DNA of 14,230 nt, from positions 8,662 through 22,891 of the forward strand of contig VBJR01000380.1 of NCBI GenBank assembly GCA_005880175.1, read 5' to 3'. The notes under the pieces were generated by a model. That model ran no database searches and was not told where the DNA came from. It saw only the letters and a program-made list of their open reading frames with translations. The translations under genes and the position numbers were made by a program. This document shows, one piece after another, positions 13,113-14,230 of this stretch (position 1 is its first letter; each line of letters opens with the position of its first letter). The stretch comes from Chloroflexota bacterium. GTDB taxonomy: Bacteria > Chloroflexota > Dormibacteria > Dormibacterales > Dormibacteraceae.

Positions 13113-13795
13113 CCCGGCTGCACCTCGACCCCGAGCCGACCGCACAGCTGGCGGGCCCCGATGTCCGTCACGAGCAGCGCCCGGCTCGACGGCGCCCGCT
13201 CCAGCCAGCCGAGCTCCAGGAGGCGGCACAGCACGCCCGCGCCGACGGCGCCCGCCAGGTGCGGCCGCTGCTCGCTCCAGTCCACGCAGTGCCGGACGAG
13301 CGGGCGCCGGCCGGCCGGGAGCCGCACCCCCAGGTCGTCGAGGAGCCGCTGGCCCCGGCCGGTCAGCTCGTAGCCATCCTCGTCGCCGGCCAGCGCATCC
13401 GCCCGCAGCAGCGCCTGCATCAGCGCCACCCCGAGCCGGCCGGCCAGGTGGTCGTAGCAGCTCCGGGCGTACCGCACCGCGGCTGCCCGCGTGCCCGCCC
13501 GGAGCGACCGGACCGGCTCGGGAGGCGCGATCCGGGCCAGCGCCTCCAGGGCCGAGGCGACGTCGGCGCCGGCCAGCCGGTAGTACCGGTGCCGGCCGCG
13601 CGCCTCGACGCGGAGGAGGCCCGCCGCCACGAGCCGGGCCAGGTGCGCGCTGGCCGTGGACGCGGCCACGCCGGCCTCGAAGGCGAGGACAGTCGCGGGG
13701 AGCGCCCGGCCGTCGCCCAGCGCGCGCAGGACCCGGGCCCGGCCGGGGTCGCCGATCAGCGCCGCCACGCTCGCGATATCCGCGTCGCCGTCCAT
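13031..13795 (-). CDS. ArsR-like winged-helix regulator with long C-terminal domain
   Basis: 254-residue transcription factor. Residues 8-76 form a winged helix (IGDPGRARVLRALGDGR; recognition region AGVAASTASAHLARLVAAGLL; wing EARGRHRYYRLAG). A long C-terminal domain carries conserved-looking motifs YARSCYDHLAGRLGVALMQ and RHCVDWSEQRPHLAGAVGA, seen in a group of ArsR regulators of about 230 residues; the cysteines in these motifs could sense metal or redox state, but that is a guess. The last 29 residues after GRLGVEV are Gln/Gly/Ala-rich, read antisense to the MFS C-terminus, and look like a run-on for lack of an earlier stop. ATG 13795 is six bases from a -10-like TACGGT, suggesting a leaderless mRNA. 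Confidence 0.85.
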   Translation of the reverse strand: MDGDADIASVAALIGDPGRARVLRALGDGRALPATVLAFEAGVAASTASAHLARLVAAGLLRVEARGRHRYYRLAGADVASALEALARIAPPEPVRSLRAGTRAAAVRYARSCYDHLAGRLGVALMQALLRADALAGDEDGYELTGRGQRLLDDLGVRLPAGRRPLVRHCVDWSEQRPHLAGAVGAGVLCRLLELGWLERAPSSRALLVTDIGARQLCGRLGVEVQPGQRGLGVSATVRAETTNAPAIRASAGA

Positions 13796-13801
13796 GCCCC
13801 A

Positions 13802-13807
13802 ACCGTA
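13802..13807 (-). promoter_or_regulatory. -10 box TACGGT of the second ArsR-like gene
   Basis: On the minus strand TACGGT fits TAnnnT and ends six bases before ATG 13795, the same spacing as at the MFS gene, implying a leaderless transcript. Confidence 0.45.
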
Positions 13808-13816
13808 CGACCGGCA

Positions 13817-13838
13817 CGCTTCGTCAGGGCCCGAAGCG
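13817..13838. promoter_or_regulatory. inverted repeat CGCTTCG-N8-CGAAGCG upstream of the second ArsR-like gene
   Basis: Seven-base perfect arms (13817-13823, 13832-13838) flank eight bases. The site spans the place where the -35 of the regulator's promoter should be, so it is a candidate autoregulatory operator. It could be chance in GC-rich DNA. Confidence 0.3.
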
Positions 13839-13996
13839 AGGGCTTGGTACGTCGAGGCCTGGTCACCGCGAATCGTGGACGACCCGTGTTCGTCACGATG
13901 TGCTGCGGACGCCCCGGCAGTTCGTCGCCGGCCCGCACGCCGACGGGCTGCTGGGGGCCGGCCTCTACCTGGCGGCCGCGGCGGCGAGCGTCCTCC

Positions 13997-14230
13997 TCAT
14001 CCGCTCGACGGCGGCGTCGGACTCGGCGGCGGGATCCCCAGCGCGGCGGCGAACGTCGCCGCGATCGCTGCCGCCCCTTCAGCGCTCGGGTGGAAGCCGT
14101 CGCGGCTGACGTAGCCCGGGTGCTGGTCCGGCACGTCGCCGGCCGCGTACAGGTCCACCAGGGTGGCGCCCTCCCGGGCGACGACCGCCGCGATCGCCGC
14201 GTTGTACGCCTGCTCTTCCGCCACCACCTG
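13997..14230 (-). CDS. SGNH/GDSL-type hydrolase, C-terminal fragment (runs off the window)
   Basis: C-terminal 77 residues or so of a probable GDSL/SGNH esterase or lipase. The frame is open to the window edge, and the reading begins in the middle of a helix (VVAEEQAYNAAIAAVV), so the catalytic Ser block lies outside. The diagnostic part is VDLYAA followed by DGFHPSAEGAAAIAATFAAAL, where the Asp and His of DGFHP are the last two members of the catalytic triad, followed by the usual C-terminal helix. The tail is Pro/Ser-rich. The substrate and any signal peptide cannot be judged from this fragment. No gene can be assigned firmly in the 200 bases between it and the regulator at 13795. Confidence 0.75.
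   Translation of the reverse strand, partial: QVVAEEQAYNAAIAAVVAREGATLVDLYAAGDVPDQHPGYVSRDGFHPSAEGAAAIAATFAAALGIPPPSPTPPSSG

Noticed and set aside
11847..13817. Minus-strand open frame of 656 codons opposite the MFS gene
   Set aside because: Low-complexity translation; the plus strand carries a full 12-helix transporter and the regulator uses another minus frame.

Overview
The window is very GC-rich, with codon third positions almost all G or C. Several genes look leaderless: a TAnnnT -10 box sits only 6-9 bases before the start codon. Together with a PyrR-type pyr leader, a class 1B PyrD/PyrK pair and an actinobacterial-style malate dehydrogenase, this suggests a high-GC actinobacterium, perhaps a deep lineage such as Thermoleophilia rather than Streptomyces. 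That placement is an inference. No rRNA, tRNA, CRISPR array or insertion sequence was seen.

Layout. 1-1740: the end of a SAM-dependent methyltransferase gene (+) converges on a hypothetical gene (-), followed by a Thr/Pro-rich lipoprotein (-). 1865-2510: a LysE/RhtB exporter (+). 2534-9922: a pyrimidine biosynthesis operon (+) in the order pyrB, pyrR, carA-carB fused in one frame, pyrK, pyrD. 9942-11834: malate dehydrogenase (-), then an SRPBCC/AHSA1 protein and its ArsR regulator (-). 11898-13112: an MFS transporter (+) divergent from that ArsR gene. 13031-13795: a second ArsR-like regulator (-) overlapping the 3' end of the MFS gene. 13997-14230: the C-terminal part of an SGNH/GDSL hydrolase (-).

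The core is the pyr operon. Its short leader carries a textbook PyrR binding loop (hexaloop CUGCGA) whose lower stem pairs with the pyrB Shine-Dalgarno sequence. PyrR, encoded second in the operon, probably represses translation of pyrB when UMP is abundant. The encoded enzymes make carbamoyl phosphate (CarAB), carbamoyl aspartate (PyrB) and orotate (PyrD with PyrK). Dihydroorotase (pyrC), pyrE and pyrF are not in the window.

The most unusual points are: (1) the CarA-CarB single-chain fusion; (2) a deletion of about 45 residues in the CarB oligomerisation domain; (3) a CarB-PyrK junction with neither a stop nor a start, where removing one G would give a seamless CarA-CarB-PyrK protein; (4) a PyrR that keeps its RNA-binding residues but has changed PRPP-site residues; (5) a perfect inverted repeat between the divergent ArsR and MFS genes.
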